NCBI RefSeq assembly: GCF_018437505.1
Contig: NZ_CP072467.1
Coordinates: 2,976,001-3,040,000, forward strand
DNA: 64,000 nt
Reading direction: 5' to 3'
Source of the DNA: Spiractinospora alimapuensis
GTDB lineage: Bacteria > Actinomycetota > Actinomycetes > Streptosporangiales > Streptosporangiaceae
Notes under the pieces: generated by a model
Seen by the model: the letters and a program-made list of their open reading frames with translations, nothing else
Told to the model about the DNA's origin: nothing
Databases searched by the model: none
Translations under genes and position numbers: made by a program
In this document: positions 33,096 through 42,533 of the stretch, piece after piece
How the letters are laid out: every line of letters begins with the position of its first letter
Numbering within the stretch: the stretch's first letter is position 1

Positions 33096-33497
33096 TCAGC
33101 TCGGGACGGGCTCCCCCGACAGTCGGGACCGCAGCTCGTCGGGTACCGGGGTGGCCTGGCCGTCCACCGAGTCGACGTACACGGTGACCACGCGACAGCG
33201 GGCCACCGGACCGGACGGACCGGAGAGCTCCGCCTCGAAGGTGATCGACGAGCGCCCCACCTTGGCCACGGTGAGCGTCGTTGTCACCTCGTCGCCGAAG
33301 ACCACGGGGGACACGAAGTCGGCCTCGATCCGAACCCGCGGGACGTGCCCGTAGACCCACATGGTCCCGAGTTCCCGCATCAGCTCGTGCTCGGCGTGCT
33401 CGACGAACCGGAAGACCGTCGAATAGTGCCAGATCCCCGCCGCGTCGGTGTCTATCCACTCCAGGCGACGACGAACCGTGACGCTCGCACCCGACAT
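33096..33497 (-). CDS. 4HBT-type acyl-CoA thioesterase
   Basis: 133 aa from ATG at 33497 (an upstream GTG at 33542 is less likely). Hotdog fold with the 4-hydroxybenzoyl-CoA thioesterase signature: RRRLEWIDTDAAGIWHYSTV, where Asp after the T is the usual catalytic residue, then FRFVEHAEHELMRELG and FVSPVVFGDEVTTTLTV. It hydrolyses acyl-CoA esters in the cytoplasm; chain preference is unknown. Divergent from the glyoxalase-fold gene. Confidence 0.85.
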   Translation of the reverse strand: MSGASVTVRRRLEWIDTDAAGIWHYSTVFRFVEHAEHELMRELGTMWVYGHVPRVRIEADFVSPVVFGDEVTTTLTVAKVGRSSITFEAELSGPSGPVARCRVVTVYVDSVDGQATPVPDELRSRLSGEPVPS

Positions 33498-33663
33498 CCC
33501 AACCCCCAAGGCGAAGGCACCCAGACGCCGTAACGGTAACACCCACGGCCGGACCGGCCCCGCACGGGCTGTGACCAGCTACGGGACAAGATCCCGGCCG
33601 GGGCAACGGCGAATGCGGCGCGGCTGTACGGGTAGGAACAGGGTGCGGTGAAGGGGGGTCGGT

Positions 33664-34047
33664 GTGCGTATACGCGACGTGGCGATCTATGTGGACGACC
33701 AGGCGAAGGCGCTGGACTTCTACACGCGGGTCCTGGGCTTCCGCAAGAAGACCGAGATCCCGTTGGGGGACGTGGCGTGGCTGACGGTGGTCTCCCCCGA
33801 GGACCCCAACGGACCAGCCATCCTCCTCGAACCCGAGGGCCACCCAGCCGTAGCCCCCTTCAAACGGGCGCTCCTCACCGACGGTGTCCCCTACGCCACC
33901 TTCATCGTGGACGACGTCCGCACCGAACACCGCCGCCTGAGCGAACTCGACGTCCACTTCCAACACGAGCCGAGCACCGTCAACGGCACCACCATGGCGG
34001 TGCTGGACGACACCTGCGGCAATCTCATCGCCATCACCTCGGGCTGA
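33664..34047 (+). CDS. VOC (glyoxalase-fold) protein
   Basis: 127 aa from GTG at 33664 with AAGGGGGG upstream. Two beta-alpha-beta-beta-beta units: IRDVAIYVDDQAKALDFYTRVLGF and the second half ATFIVDDVRTEHRRLSEL, ending DDTCGNLIAITSG. LEPEGHPAVAPFKRALLTDGVP is typical of an uncharacterised actinobacterial glyoxalase-like group. Possible roles are bleomycin-type binding or dioxygenase activity; none can be assigned. Monocistronic. Confidence 0.8.
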   Translation: MRIRDVAIYVDDQAKALDFYTRVLGFRKKTEIPLGDVAWLTVVSPEDPNGPAILLEPEGHPAVAPFKRALLTDGVPYATFIVDDVRTEHRRLSELDVHFQHEPSTVNGTTMAVLDDTCGNLIAITSG

Positions 34048-34100
34048 CCCGCCCGAGGTCACGTGGGCCGGGTCAGGGGCCCCGACCCACGCGGACGGGA

Positions 34101-34790
34101 CTACTGCGGCGGCAGCAGGTCCTCCATCTGCCAGGCGAGGTGGCTGTCCACGGCGACCACGCCGTCGACTCCTTCGATGATCTGGATGACGACCGGGACG
34201 TTGCTGTGCTGGTGGAGGCGGCCCTCGGCGCGGACGATGCCCTCGCGGACGGTGAACGACAGGTCGGCCGGTTCGATCCAGGCGGGGACGTTCTGGATGG
34301 CGCGCTCGACGTCGCGTTTGATGTCCTCGTCGGCGCGGACGAACACTCCGAGGAGGTCGCGGCGGCTGACGAGGCCGAGGAGATGGTTACGCTCGTCGAC
34401 GACCGGCACCTGCTTCACGTCGAACCGGTCCATCACGCGGGCGATCGTCACCGCGTTGTCGTCGGGGTGGACGGTCACGACGCGGGTCGACATCAGCTGG
34501 TCGGCCTGCTCGGCGTTCGCCTTGCGGCGGATGGCGCCGGAGGTGCCGAGTTTACGGCGCAGCCGGGCGCGGAGCGGTGACGCGTACTCCTCGCCGTAGT
34601 CCTGGGGCTTGAACTCCTCCTTGTGCAGCATGTCGGTCTCGGTGATGATGCCGACGATCTTGCCGTCGGTGATGACCGGGAGAGCGCTGACGTCGCGCGA
34701 AACCATGGTGCGCGCGACCTCCTTGTACGCCGTGTCCGGCGTGACGGTGGCGACGTCGGTGGTCATGACGTCGCGCGCGATGGTGCTCAT
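34101..34790 (-). CDS. CBS-domain pair plus BON-domain protein
   Basis: 229 aa from ATG at 34790 with GAAGGAG 8 bases upstream. CBS1 about 5-60 (ARDVMTTDVATVTPDTAYKE, DVSALPVITDGKIVGIITETD), a basic linker, CBS2 about 100-155 (MSTRVVTVHPDDNAVTIARV, QVPVVDERNHLLGLVSRRD), and a C-terminal BON-like domain (about 160-225; DIKRDVERAIQNVPAWI, VRAEGRLHQHSNVPVVIQII). CBS pairs sense adenine nucleotides. Proteins of this layout in actinobacteria are linked to dormancy or hypoxia responses, but no direct evidence exists here. Confidence 0.85.
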   Translation of the reverse strand: MSTIARDVMTTDVATVTPDTAYKEVARTMVSRDVSALPVITDGKIVGIITETDMLHKEEFKPQDYGEEYASPLRARLRRKLGTSGAIRRKANAEQADQLMSTRVVTVHPDDNAVTIARVMDRFDVKQVPVVDERNHLLGLVSRRDLLGVFVRADEDIKRDVERAIQNVPAWIEPADLSFTVREGIVRAEGRLHQHSNVPVVIQIIEGVDGVVAVDSHLAWQMEDLLPPQ

Positions 34791-35390
34791 GGACCCTTCT
34801 CCTTCGGACGTCCTTCGGTGTTGGTGTGACCTCCTCGGGCCACGACCAACCCCACCTATTACGGTATGCCCGCAATACGGCACACAATGTAATGGAATGA
34901 CGCTCGCGACAGGAAACTGGCCCCGCGTCGGTCCCCTGAACCCCTAGGACCCCGAGAACGTCGAAGATCCAGGATTTCGGCGAAGTTTTTGGAAGGCCAA
35001 AACACGGACTGTCGGGTTTCGCGGCGGAAGGCACCACTGGTCGGGGCGAGGAGGCCGAAACCGGCGGTGTGATCGCGGCTCTGAGTCGGAGATCAGAGCG
35101 TGTCGGCACTGTTATTCTGCTGCCTCATCCGCCGTACGTGCCGCACTGTCGCACGACAGGCTCCCGCCTGTCGTGGGCACGGATCATCGAGGGACGGCCG
35201 CATGCGTGTCGAGACCGACCGGACGACGCGGAGTGTGCGGTCCAGCCGGCACCGTCGACCACGGCGCCGGTTCGCCGTCCATCACAGTGCGGGCCCGACT
35301 CAGCGATCCCGAGCCCAAGCGCGTCCGTGACGTCGGGCGGTGTGCCATCCCGGACTCGCCGCCTCTCCCCACTCGACCGAGGAGTCTTCG
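34791..35390. other. 600-base intergenic region, no gene seen
   Basis: Divergent control region between the CBS gene and the first methyltransferase. It holds an AT-richer patch at 34850-34910 that could carry the CBS promoter (TATTACGGTATGCC at about 34857), and a weak hairpin TTTTGG/CCAAAA near 34987-35002. GAGGAG at 35379 is the methyltransferase RBS. I found no convincing small gene on either strand. Confidence 0.5.
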
Positions 35391-36275
35391 ATGGCCGAAC
35401 CGAACGAGTTCATGAAGCAGGCCGCGCGGGAGTACGACCCCTCCGGGTACCCGCCCGACATCCCCACCGACCGCCCCACCGCCTCCCGGGCGTACGGCTG
35501 GCTCCTCGGTGGCAAGGACAACTTCCAGGTCGACCGCGACTTCATCATGAACCTGGAGAAGCGCTTCCCCGAGTGTCTGGACATCGCACGGCAGAACCGC
35601 ATGTTCCTGTACCGCGCGGTGCGCTACCTGGCGCGCGACGTGGGCATCCGCCAGTTCCTCGACCTGGGCAGCGGCTACCCCACCACCAACAACGTGCACC
35701 AGGTGGCCCAGCTCTTCCAACCGGACGCCCGGGTGGTCTACGTCGACATCGACCCGATCGTCCTGACCCACGGCCGCGCGCTCCTGGCCGACAACCCCAA
35801 CACCACCGTCATCACCGCCGACATCACCGACCCCGACGCCGTGCTGAACCACCCCGACGTCACGCGCCTGATCGACCCCGCCGAGCCGCTCGGCATCCTG
35901 CTGTTCTCCATCCCGCACTGCATCCCCGACAGTGACGGGGCCTACCGCGCCCTGCGGCACCCCATCGACCGGGCGGCGCCCGGAAGCCACATGGCGATGA
36001 GCCACGTCGTCGCCGACGACCAGGCGACCGCCGACGATCTCACGTCGGTCATCACCTCGCTCGGTATGCCTTGGTGCACCCGCACCTCGGCCACGGTCAC
36101 GCAGTGGCTGGAGGGCCTGGAGCCGGTGGAACCGGGGCTCGTGGACATCAGCACCTGGCGCCCGGACCCCGACCAGCCCGCCCTGCCGGACGTCGCCGAC
36201 GAGCTGAAGCAGTACCTCGGGGCCGGCTCACAGAGTAAGAAGGTCTACGAGTTCGGCGGCGTGCTGCGGAAGTAG
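35391..36275 (+). CDS. S-adenosyl methyltransferase (PF04672), copy 1
   Basis: 294 aa from ATG at 35391. Family signatures: DIPTDRPTASRAYGWLLGGKDNF, RQNRMFLYRAVRYLARDVGI, the SAM-binding loop FLDLGSGYPTTNNVHQVAQ, VVYVDIDPIVLTHGRALL, and LLFSIPHCIPD. PF04672 proteins are abundant in actinomycetes, but substrates are almost all unknown. It is followed 40 bases later by a paralogue of exactly the same length. Confidence 0.88.
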   Translation: MAEPNEFMKQAAREYDPSGYPPDIPTDRPTASRAYGWLLGGKDNFQVDRDFIMNLEKRFPECLDIARQNRMFLYRAVRYLARDVGIRQFLDLGSGYPTTNNVHQVAQLFQPDARVVYVDIDPIVLTHGRALLADNPNTTVITADITDPDAVLNHPDVTRLIDPAEPLGILLFSIPHCIPDSDGAYRALRHPIDRAAPGSHMAMSHVVADDQATADDLTSVITSLGMPWCTRTSATVTQWLEGLEPVEPGLVDISTWRPDPDQPALPDVADELKQYLGAGSQSKKVYEFGGVLRK

Positions 36276-36314
36276 CGGCGGATTCCCCTCCTCAGATCCC
36301 CCCAGGAGCCAGCG

Positions 36315-37199
36315 ATGACCGGTACCAACGAGTTCATGAAGCGGGCCGCGCGGGAGTACGACCCCGCGCAGTATCCGCCCGACATCCCCACCGACCGTCC
36401 CACGCCGTCCCGGGCGTACGGTTGGCTGCTCGGTGGCAAGGACAACTTCCAGGTCGACCGTGACTTCGTGCTGAACGGTCACAAGAAGTTCCCGGAGTGC
36501 CTCGACATCGCACGAGAGAACCGGCTGTTCCTCTACCGGGCGGTGCGCTACCTGGCGCGCGACGCCGGCATCACCCAGTTCCTCGACCTGGGCAGCGGCT
36601 ACCCGACCGAGAACAACGTGCACCAGGTGGCACAAAGCTTCCAACCGGACGCCCGGGTGGTGTACGTCGACATCGACCCGATCGTCCTGACCCACGGCCG
36701 CGCGCTCCTGGCCGACAACCCCAACACCACGGTCATCACCGCCGACATCACCGAACCGGACGCCATCTTCGCCCACCCGGACGTGAAGGCGTTGATCGAC
36801 CCCGCTCAGCCGCTCGGGGTCCTGCTGTTCTCCATCCCGCACTGCATCCCCGACGACGCGACGGCCCAGCGCACCGTCCGGGCGGCGATCGACCATACGG
36901 TTCCCGGGAGCTACCTGGCGTTCAGCCACGTCTCGGCACACGACCAGGAAACCGCCGACGCCATGACCTCGGTCATCACCGAGCTGGGCATGCCGTGGCG
37001 GACCCGCACCCCCGAAACGATCGCCACCTGGGTGGAGGGACTGGAGCCGGTGGACCCCGGGCTGGTCGACATCAGCACCTGGCGCCCCGACCCTGGCCAA
37101 CCGCCGCTCTCCGAAGTCCCCGACGAACTCCGGCAGTACATCGGCGCGACCCAGAGGAACAAGCGCATCCACGAGTTCGGCGGCGTCCTACGCGCGTGA
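36315..37199 (+). CDS. S-adenosyl methyltransferase (PF04672), copy 2
   Basis: 294 aa from ATG at 36315. Same layout as copy 1: DIPTDRPTPSRAYGWLLGG, QFLDLGSGYPTENNVHQVA, YVDIDPIVLTHGRALLADN, IPHCIPDDATAQRTVRAAI, and FGGVLRA at the end. The two proteins are about 75 percent identical by eye, but a 115-base stretch (36639-36753 versus 35715-35829) has only two differences. Tandem duplication with later gene conversion is likely. Substrate unknown. Confidence 0.88.
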   Translation: MTGTNEFMKRAAREYDPAQYPPDIPTDRPTPSRAYGWLLGGKDNFQVDRDFVLNGHKKFPECLDIARENRLFLYRAVRYLARDAGITQFLDLGSGYPTENNVHQVAQSFQPDARVVYVDIDPIVLTHGRALLADNPNTTVITADITEPDAIFAHPDVKALIDPAQPLGVLLFSIPHCIPDDATAQRTVRAAIDHTVPGSYLAFSHVSAHDQETADAMTSVITELGMPWRTRTPETIATWVEGLEPVDPGLVDISTWRPDPGQPPLSEVPDELRQYIGATQRNKRIHEFGGVLRA

Positions 37200-37265
37200 C
37201 GTGGCGGCGCCCGGTCCCCCGGCCCGCACGTCGGTCAGGTACCGGGCGCATCCTGCCAAGGGTCC

Positions 37266-38129
37266 CTACTGGTCCGACCGGTCCAACCGGTAGAAGCGGG
37301 CGGCGTTGCGCCACAGCACGTCGTGGGCCCGTTCCTCCCCCACCGCTTCGGTCAGCACGGTGAGGTCGGCGTCCCGGAAGGGGCGGGGCGCCCGGGTGGA
37401 GGGCAGGTCCGTCCCGAACATCACCGCCTCCGGGTTGGCGTCACACAACCGGCGGAGCGCCGTGGGCACGTCCAGGTCGACCCGCCCGAAGCCGGTCGCC
37501 TTCACCCGGACACCGGCCTCGACCATCCGCAGCAGGTTCGGTAGGCCGGCGGCGGAGAGACCGAGATGGTCCACGCTGGCGGCGGGGAGCGCGGCGATCC
37601 GGGGGCCGAGCTCGTCGGCCGACGCCGCGTCGACGTAGAACTCCGCGTGCCATCCCGCGAGGTCATGGACGCGGCGCGCGAAGGTGTCCATCGCGTCCAC
37701 GGGAGCGGAGCCCCCGCGCCGAACGTTGAACCGAACCGCGCGCACGCCTCGCTCCGCGAGGTCCAGGATGGTGGAGTCCGGGGTGTCGGCCGGGAGTTGG
37801 GTCACGCCGACGAACCCCGGTCCCAGTCGCTGGAGTGCGTCGAGCAGGTAGGTCTGGTCGAAGGCCTGGAACGAGCCGGACACCACGGCACCTCCGACGA
37901 TCCCCAGGCCCTTGGCGCGCGCGTCGTAGTCGGCGACGGTGAACGGGGGCGGTCGGTAGCCATCGTTGTCCACCAGCGGAAACCGGGCGTCGATGATGTG
38001 CATGTGGGCGTCGAACACCGGCCCCCAAGGCGCGCCGGCTCCACCCTCCGTCGTGTCGGCGCCTCCCTCCGCTGGGGGACGGCCCGGTGTCGTGTCCCCC
38101 ACACCCGTGTTCCCGTTCGTCGCAGTCAC
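37266..38129 (-). CDS. Amidohydrolase, LigI-like (Amidohydro_2)
   Basis: 287 aa from GTG at 38129, selected because GGAGGG lies about 8 bases upstream; a frame open to 38336 lacks support. After an acidic Gly/Pro-rich stretch (about 1-40) comes FDAHMHIIDARFPLVDNDGY (HxH metal ligands), GVRAVRFNVRRGG, SVDHLGLSAAGLP, VMFGTDLPSTRAP. The pattern resembles 2-pyrone-4,6-dicarboxylate hydrolase-type enzymes, which open lactone rings of aromatic breakdown products. The actual substrate is unknown. It is divergent from an AEC carrier, which may import its substrate. Confidence 0.75.
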   Translation of the reverse strand: MTATNGNTGVGDTTPGRPPAEGGADTTEGGAGAPWGPVFDAHMHIIDARFPLVDNDGYRPPPFTVADYDARAKGLGIVGGAVVSGSFQAFDQTYLLDALQRLGPGFVGVTQLPADTPDSTILDLAERGVRAVRFNVRRGGSAPVDAMDTFARRVHDLAGWHAEFYVDAASADELGPRIAALPAASVDHLGLSAAGLPNLLRMVEAGVRVKATGFGRVDLDVPTALRRLCDANPEAVMFGTDLPSTRAPRPFRDADLTVLTEAVGEERAHDVLWRNAARFYRLDRSDQ

Positions 38130-38292
38130 CCGAGTTCCCTCCGCCCGATCGTCGACGTCATGCGGGCTCCATCCTGTCGGGACGCGCCGTGGGGCGTGCG
38201 GGCGGGTGTGACGTGCGTCGTGGCCCCGGGTCGGCGCGCGTCGATAGGATCGGGCGGTCCGCAACGGCCAACCGTCAGGTGAGAGTGGGAGT

Positions 38293-39219
38293 ATGACCGG
38301 CGTCATCGCGGGGTTCTCGGTGATCGCCGTCGTCATCGGGGTCGGTTACGTCCTGGGCCACTTCGACGCGCTGGGCGCCAACGCCCGTGAGGTTCTCACC
38401 AAGACCGCCTTCTACGCGGCCACCCCTGCCCTGCTGTTCGACATCCTCAGCAAGGCGGACCTGTCGGTGCTGCTGTCGGTGCCGCTGTTGGTCGCCGCCA
38501 TCAGCATCGCCGTGAACATCCTGCTCTTCGTGCTCCTGGGCGTGTTCCTGCGCTGGGGCACCGGGCCCACGACGCTCGGTGCGATGTGTTCCAGTGTGGT
38601 GAACGCAGGGAACCTGGGGATCCCGATCGCCGTGTACGTCCTCGGTGACCCGTCCCTGGTCGCTCCGATCCTCCTGCTGCAACAGTTGGTGATCAACCCG
38701 GTCGGGCTCACCGTCCTCGACCTGAGCGGCCAGGGCGGTGGCGGGCGGGTTGGCCTGTTCACTCTGGTCACCACCCCGTTCCGCACCCCCATCGTGATCG
38801 CCTCTCTCGCGGGTGTCACCGTGTCGGCCACCGGCTGGGCCCCGCCCGAGCTGATGATGCGCCCGATCGAACTCATCGGCTCGATGGCGGTGCCCGCCGT
38901 CCTCCTGGCGTTCGGTATCTCTCTCCGTGGAAGCGCCGTTCCGGGGCGCGGCCCGGAACGCGCCCCGGTGTTCGTGTCGGTGTTCCTCAAGTCGTTCGTG
39001 ATGCCCTTCGTCGCCTGGGCCGTCGGTTCCTGGGGCTTCGGTCTCTCCGGCGACGAACTCTTCCGCGTCGTGGTCCTGGCCGCCCTCCCGGCCGCTCAGG
39101 ACCTGTTCACCTTCGCGTCCCGCTACGACGTCTCCACCCGCCTGGTCCGCGAGTCCCTACTGCTCTCCACTCTGATCACGATGCCGGTCCTGGTCCTCAT
39201 CGCGTTCCTGCTGAGCTGA
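38293..39219 (+). CDS. AEC family carrier (auxin efflux carrier-like)
   Basis: 308 aa from ATG at 38293. Ten hydrophobic helices in two halves with the AEC central motif in AMCSSVVNAGNLGIPIAVYVLGD (Asn-Gly-Ile crossover) and MRPIELIGSMAVPAVLLAFGISL in the second half. Bacterial AEC members carry malate, malonate or other carboxylates. Its stop lies 8 bases from the stop of the convergent amidohydrolase. Neighbouring hydrolases suggest a small organic acid. Confidence 0.85.
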   Translation: MTGVIAGFSVIAVVIGVGYVLGHFDALGANAREVLTKTAFYAATPALLFDILSKADLSVLLSVPLLVAAISIAVNILLFVLLGVFLRWGTGPTTLGAMCSSVVNAGNLGIPIAVYVLGDPSLVAPILLLQQLVINPVGLTVLDLSGQGGGGRVGLFTLVTTPFRTPIVIASLAGVTVSATGWAPPELMMRPIELIGSMAVPAVLLAFGISLRGSAVPGRGPERAPVFVSVFLKSFVMPFVAWAVGSWGFGLSGDELFRVVVLAALPAAQDLFTFASRYDVSTRLVRESLLLSTLITMPVLVLIAFLLS

Positions 39220-39227
39220 CCTGCGGC

Positions 39228-40100
39228 TCACGCTCGTCGCGCCAGGCGATACACCCGCTCGGCCGTCGCCCCCTCGACCGCGACCCGTTCGCTCGGCGTC
39301 CAGTCGGCGAAGAGCCCCCGGACTCCGGTGGCGATGTCGCCGTACCGGGCGACGAGCCGGGTCACCGGCCAGTTGCTGGCCATCATCAACCGGTCCGCGC
39401 CGAACAGGTGACGAACGTGCTCCACGTAGGGGGCGAGTGCGGGCGGGGCCCACCGGTTCCACGCGCTCAACAGGTGCACCCCGGCCGACACCTTCAGCGT
39501 CGTGTTGGGCTGGGCCGCGACCTCCGCGATGGCCGAGGCCCAGGGCTCCCACGCGCCGGTGTCGGCGGGTGGGCGGCCCAGGTGGTCCAGCACGAGGCGC
39601 AACTGGGGCCGTTCGGCCGCCAGCGCGGCGGCGGCCCGCAGCTCCTCGGCGCTGACGCACACCAGGTCGTAGCTCAGATCGTGGTCGGCGAGGACCTGGA
39701 GCGCGTCGAGGCCGGCGCGGGAGGTGGGATCGGGCTCGGGGGTGGTCAGCGAGTGGTGCCGGGCGAGGTGCCGGACCCCGCGTAACGCCGTCGGATGGCC
39801 CAGCTCGGCGAGGGCCTGGCGGGTCGCGTCGGGGTCGTGCAGGGGCAGCCACCCGCAGACACCGGCGACGAAGTCGTGCTCGGCGTGGATCCGCAGCAGC
39901 GCCCGCGTGTGGTCGAGCGTGTTCGCGGTCTGCACCACGACGCTCGCCCCCACCCCGCTCACCCGCAGGTTGTGCTCCAGTTGTTCCGGTGTCGCGTCGC
40001 GGTGCAGGGGCGCGTACCGGGGCGCGGGGAAGTTCCCGGCGGCGTGCTCCGCCGTCCAGAAGTGGTGATGGGTGTCGACGACCCGTGCGCGCTCAGTCAC
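39228..40100 (-). CDS. Amidohydrolase, fuconolactonase-like
   Basis: 290 aa from GTG at 40100, overlapping the dehydrogenase stop by 8 bases (GTGACTGA). Signatures: RVVDTHHHFWTAE with metal ligands, ASVVVQTANTLDHTRALL, LRGVRHLARHHS, LRLVLDHLGRPP and DRLMMASNWPVTRLVARYGD. These fit the COG3618 lactonase group (L-fuconolactone and related lactones). It should act on a lactone, coupled to the dehydrogenase upstream in the same transcript. Confidence 0.8.
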   Translation of the reverse strand: MTERARVVDTHHHFWTAEHAAGNFPAPRYAPLHRDATPEQLEHNLRVSGVGASVVVQTANTLDHTRALLRIHAEHDFVAGVCGWLPLHDPDATRQALAELGHPTALRGVRHLARHHSLTTPEPDPTSRAGLDALQVLADHDLSYDLVCVSAEELRAAAALAAERPQLRLVLDHLGRPPADTGAWEPWASAIAEVAAQPNTTLKVSAGVHLLSAWNRWAPPALAPYVEHVRHLFGADRLMMASNWPVTRLVARYGDIATGVRGLFADWTPSERVAVEGATAERVYRLARRA

Positions 40101-40965
40101 GTCGGCCCCTCTCGTCGATCCGGGGTGCCGCGACCTGGCTGAGGACGCCCGCCAACGGCATGCTCAGGTCCAGTTGCCGGGCGACCGTCACGACGTCCCA
40201 GAGGTCCTTGCGCCATGGACGGTTGGCGGGAGCGGCACCGGAGGCCTCGTACTCGCTGGCGACGCGGTCGAAGAATCCCCAGTTGCGAAGACACCAGGAG
40301 TCGGCGGTACCGGCCTGGGCCACCTCCACCACGCGGTCCTCGGCGACGCCGAAGGCACGCGCGAGCGCGACCGCCTCCAGCGCGGCGGCCTGGTTGGCGA
40401 AGGTCATGAGCTGGTTGGCGAACTTGACCGCGAGCCCGCTGCCCAGGGGGCCGAGGTGGAAGACGTGCTCTCCCAACACGTCGAGCACCGGGCCGGCGTG
40501 GGACACGTCGGCGTCCTCACCGCCCACCATGATCGCGAGCGTTCCGGCCCGGGCCCCGTGGTCACCTCCGCTGACCGGAGCGTCCAGCACGGCCACTCCC
40601 CACGGCCCCAGCTCGCCGGCGAGGGCGGTGACCGTGCTCGGGAAGACCGTACTGTGCACCATGACCGTCGTGCCCGTTCGCAGGTGTCGTGCCACCCCTT
40701 CCGGTCCCGCGACGACGTCGCGGACCTGGTCGTCGTCGACCACGCATACGCAGACGACGTCACACTCGTGGAGGTCCGCCGGCCGGTCCACCAGCGTGAC
40801 GCCGGCGTCCTGGGCGACGGCCCGTCGTTCGTGGCTCACCTCCACGGCCAGCACCGGTACCTGGGTCTCCGCCAGCCGTAGGGCCATGGGGAGCCCGAGG
40901 TTGCCGAGGCCGATCACACCGACGCGGGGAACTGGTCCGGGGGAGACTTCGGTTGGTGTTGTCAC
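40093..40965 (-). CDS. 3-hydroxyisobutyrate dehydrogenase-family enzyme
   Basis: 290 aa, start at 40965. NAD-binding RVGVIGLGNLGLPMALRLAE, substrate loop VLDAPVSGGDHGARAGTLAIMVGG, catalytic Lys in GSGLAVKFANQLM, and a helical C-terminal domain. The family oxidises beta-hydroxy acids (3-hydroxyisobutyrate, tartronate semialdehyde, L-serine derivatives). Placement before a lactonase-like gene suggests sugar-acid or hydroxy-acid catabolism. Confidence 0.82.
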   Translation of the reverse strand: MTTPTEVSPGPVPRVGVIGLGNLGLPMALRLAETQVPVLAVEVSHERRAVAQDAGVTLVDRPADLHECDVVCVCVVDDDQVRDVVAGPEGVARHLRTGTTVMVHSTVFPSTVTALAGELGPWGVAVLDAPVSGGDHGARAGTLAIMVGGEDADVSHAGPVLDVLGEHVFHLGPLGSGLAVKFANQLMTFANQAAALEAVALARAFGVAEDRVVEVAQAGTADSWCLRNWGFFDRVASEYEASGAAPANRPWRKDLWDVVTVARQLDLSMPLAGVLSQVAAPRIDERGRRD

Positions 40966-41036
40966 TCTTCCTCCATGACGCCATCGCTGTTACGGGTGGG
41001 CGGGCTTGGGGTTCCACGGACCTCGGGGTCCGCCAG

Positions 41037-42533
41037 TCACTGGGGGCTCGGGGTCGCCTCCTCGGCGCGGTTCGCGCGGGCGCGCCACAGGGAGAACCCC
41101 AGCGAGGCGACGCTCAGCAGTAGCAACAGGAATGGGATCGGTTCCAGGATCCAGCCGTAGCCACCGCCCTCGAGGATGGTGGCGCGCCGGAAACCCGCCT
41201 CGGCGAGCGGCCCGACGATGAGGCCGATGACCATGGCGGCCGGTGGGAACCCGCCCTTGTGCATGGCGTAGCCGAGGACGCCGGCGAGGATCATCACCAG
41301 GATGTCGAACGGGTTGGAGCGCAGGGCGAAGGCCCCGATGACGCACAGCACCAGGACCCCCGGCCACAGGAACCGGGTCGGGATCCGCCTCGTCTGCGCC
41401 CACAGCCGGATCCCGAGGAGTCCGACCAGCAGCATCACGAAGGGAATGATGAGGAACCCGATGAACACCCCGTACACCACGTCGGGTGCGCCGGAGAAGA
41501 GCTGGGGTCCGGGCTGGAGACCGTGCACCGTGATGGCGCCGATGAGCACCGCCGCCGTGGCGTTGCCCGGGATCCCGAGCGTGAGGGTGGGGGCGAGGGT
41601 CCCCGGTACCGCCGCGTTGTTGGCCGACTCGGCCGCCGCGACACCGCGCGGGTCACCGTGGCCGAAGCTGTCCTTGTCCCGGGACAGGCGCCGGACCTCG
41701 TTGTAGCCGACGAACGCGCCGATGTCGCCGCCCGTCCCGGGGAGGATTCCGACGACGAACCCGAGCAGCGAGCTGTAGACCGACGCCGGCAGCAAGCGTC
41801 GCAGTCCACCGAGGATCGCGATCCGGAACGACCCGATCGGGGTGCTCCCCGACTGTCCCGAGCGCATGTTCTCGTAGTGCCGGAAGGCCTCGGCCACGCC
41901 GAACAGTCCGACGAGGACCGGGATGAAGTCCAGGCCCGCGCGCATCTCCCCTATCCCGAAGGTGAAGCGGGGATAGCCGTCGATCGGGTCCAATCCCACG
42001 GTCGCGATCAGCATTCCGAGCAGGCCGGCGATCAACGCCTTGCCCACCGCACGTTCCTGCAGGGAGGCGATGATGGTGAGGGCGAACACCGAGAACATGA
42101 AGTACTCCGCGGGCCCGAAGGACAGCGCGAACTCGGCGAAGAAGGGCGCGAAGGCCGCGAGCAGGACCGCTCCGACGAAGCCACCGACGCACGAGACGAC
42201 GACCGCGATGGTCAGCGCTTCACCCGCCCGGCCCTGCCGCGCCATGGCGTGGCCGTCGGCGACCGTCGCCGCCGCGGCGGGAGTGCCGGGGAGCCGGAGC
42301 AGGATCGCGGGGATGGATCCCGCGTAGACGGCGCCCGAGTAGATCCCCAACAGCAGCATCATGCCCGGCAGCGGGTCGAGCGCGAACGTGAAGGGAAGCA
42401 GGATCGCCACGGCCATGGTGGCGGTGAGTCCGGGCAGGGCGCCCACCGCGACCCCGGCGACGACACCCACGACGAGCAGGAGTAACGGCTGCCACGCGAG
42501 GACAGCTTCCAGGCCGATCATCCAGTTGTTCAC
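41037..42533 (-). CDS. tctA: Tripartite tricarboxylate transporter, large membrane subunit
   Basis: 498 aa from GTG at 42533. About eleven to twelve helices with TctA motifs: VGVVAGVAVGALPGLTATMA, PGMMLLLGIYSGAVYAGSIP, ILLRLPGTPAAAATVADGHA, LLGFVVGILPGTGGDIGAFV and TLTLGIPGNATAAVLIGA. It forms the sodium-coupled channel for tricarboxylate-like acids with TctB and TctC. Separated from tctB by an odd 307-base gap. Confidence 0.9.
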   Translation of the reverse strand: MNNWMIGLEAVLAWQPLLLLVVGVVAGVAVGALPGLTATMAVAILLPFTFALDPLPGMMLLLGIYSGAVYAGSIPAILLRLPGTPAAAATVADGHAMARQGRAGEALTIAVVVSCVGGFVGAVLLAAFAPFFAEFALSFGPAEYFMFSVFALTIIASLQERAVGKALIAGLLGMLIATVGLDPIDGYPRFTFGIGEMRAGLDFIPVLVGLFGVAEAFRHYENMRSGQSGSTPIGSFRIAILGGLRRLLPASVYSSLLGFVVGILPGTGGDIGAFVGYNEVRRLSRDKDSFGHGDPRGVAAAESANNAAVPGTLAPTLTLGIPGNATAAVLIGAITVHGLQPGPQLFSGAPDVVYGVFIGFLIIPFVMLLVGLLGIRLWAQTRRIPTRFLWPGVLVLCVIGAFALRSNPFDILVMILAGVLGYAMHKGGFPPAAMVIGLIVGPLAEAGFRRATILEGGGYGWILEPIPFLLLLLSVASLGFSLWRARANRAEEATPSPQ

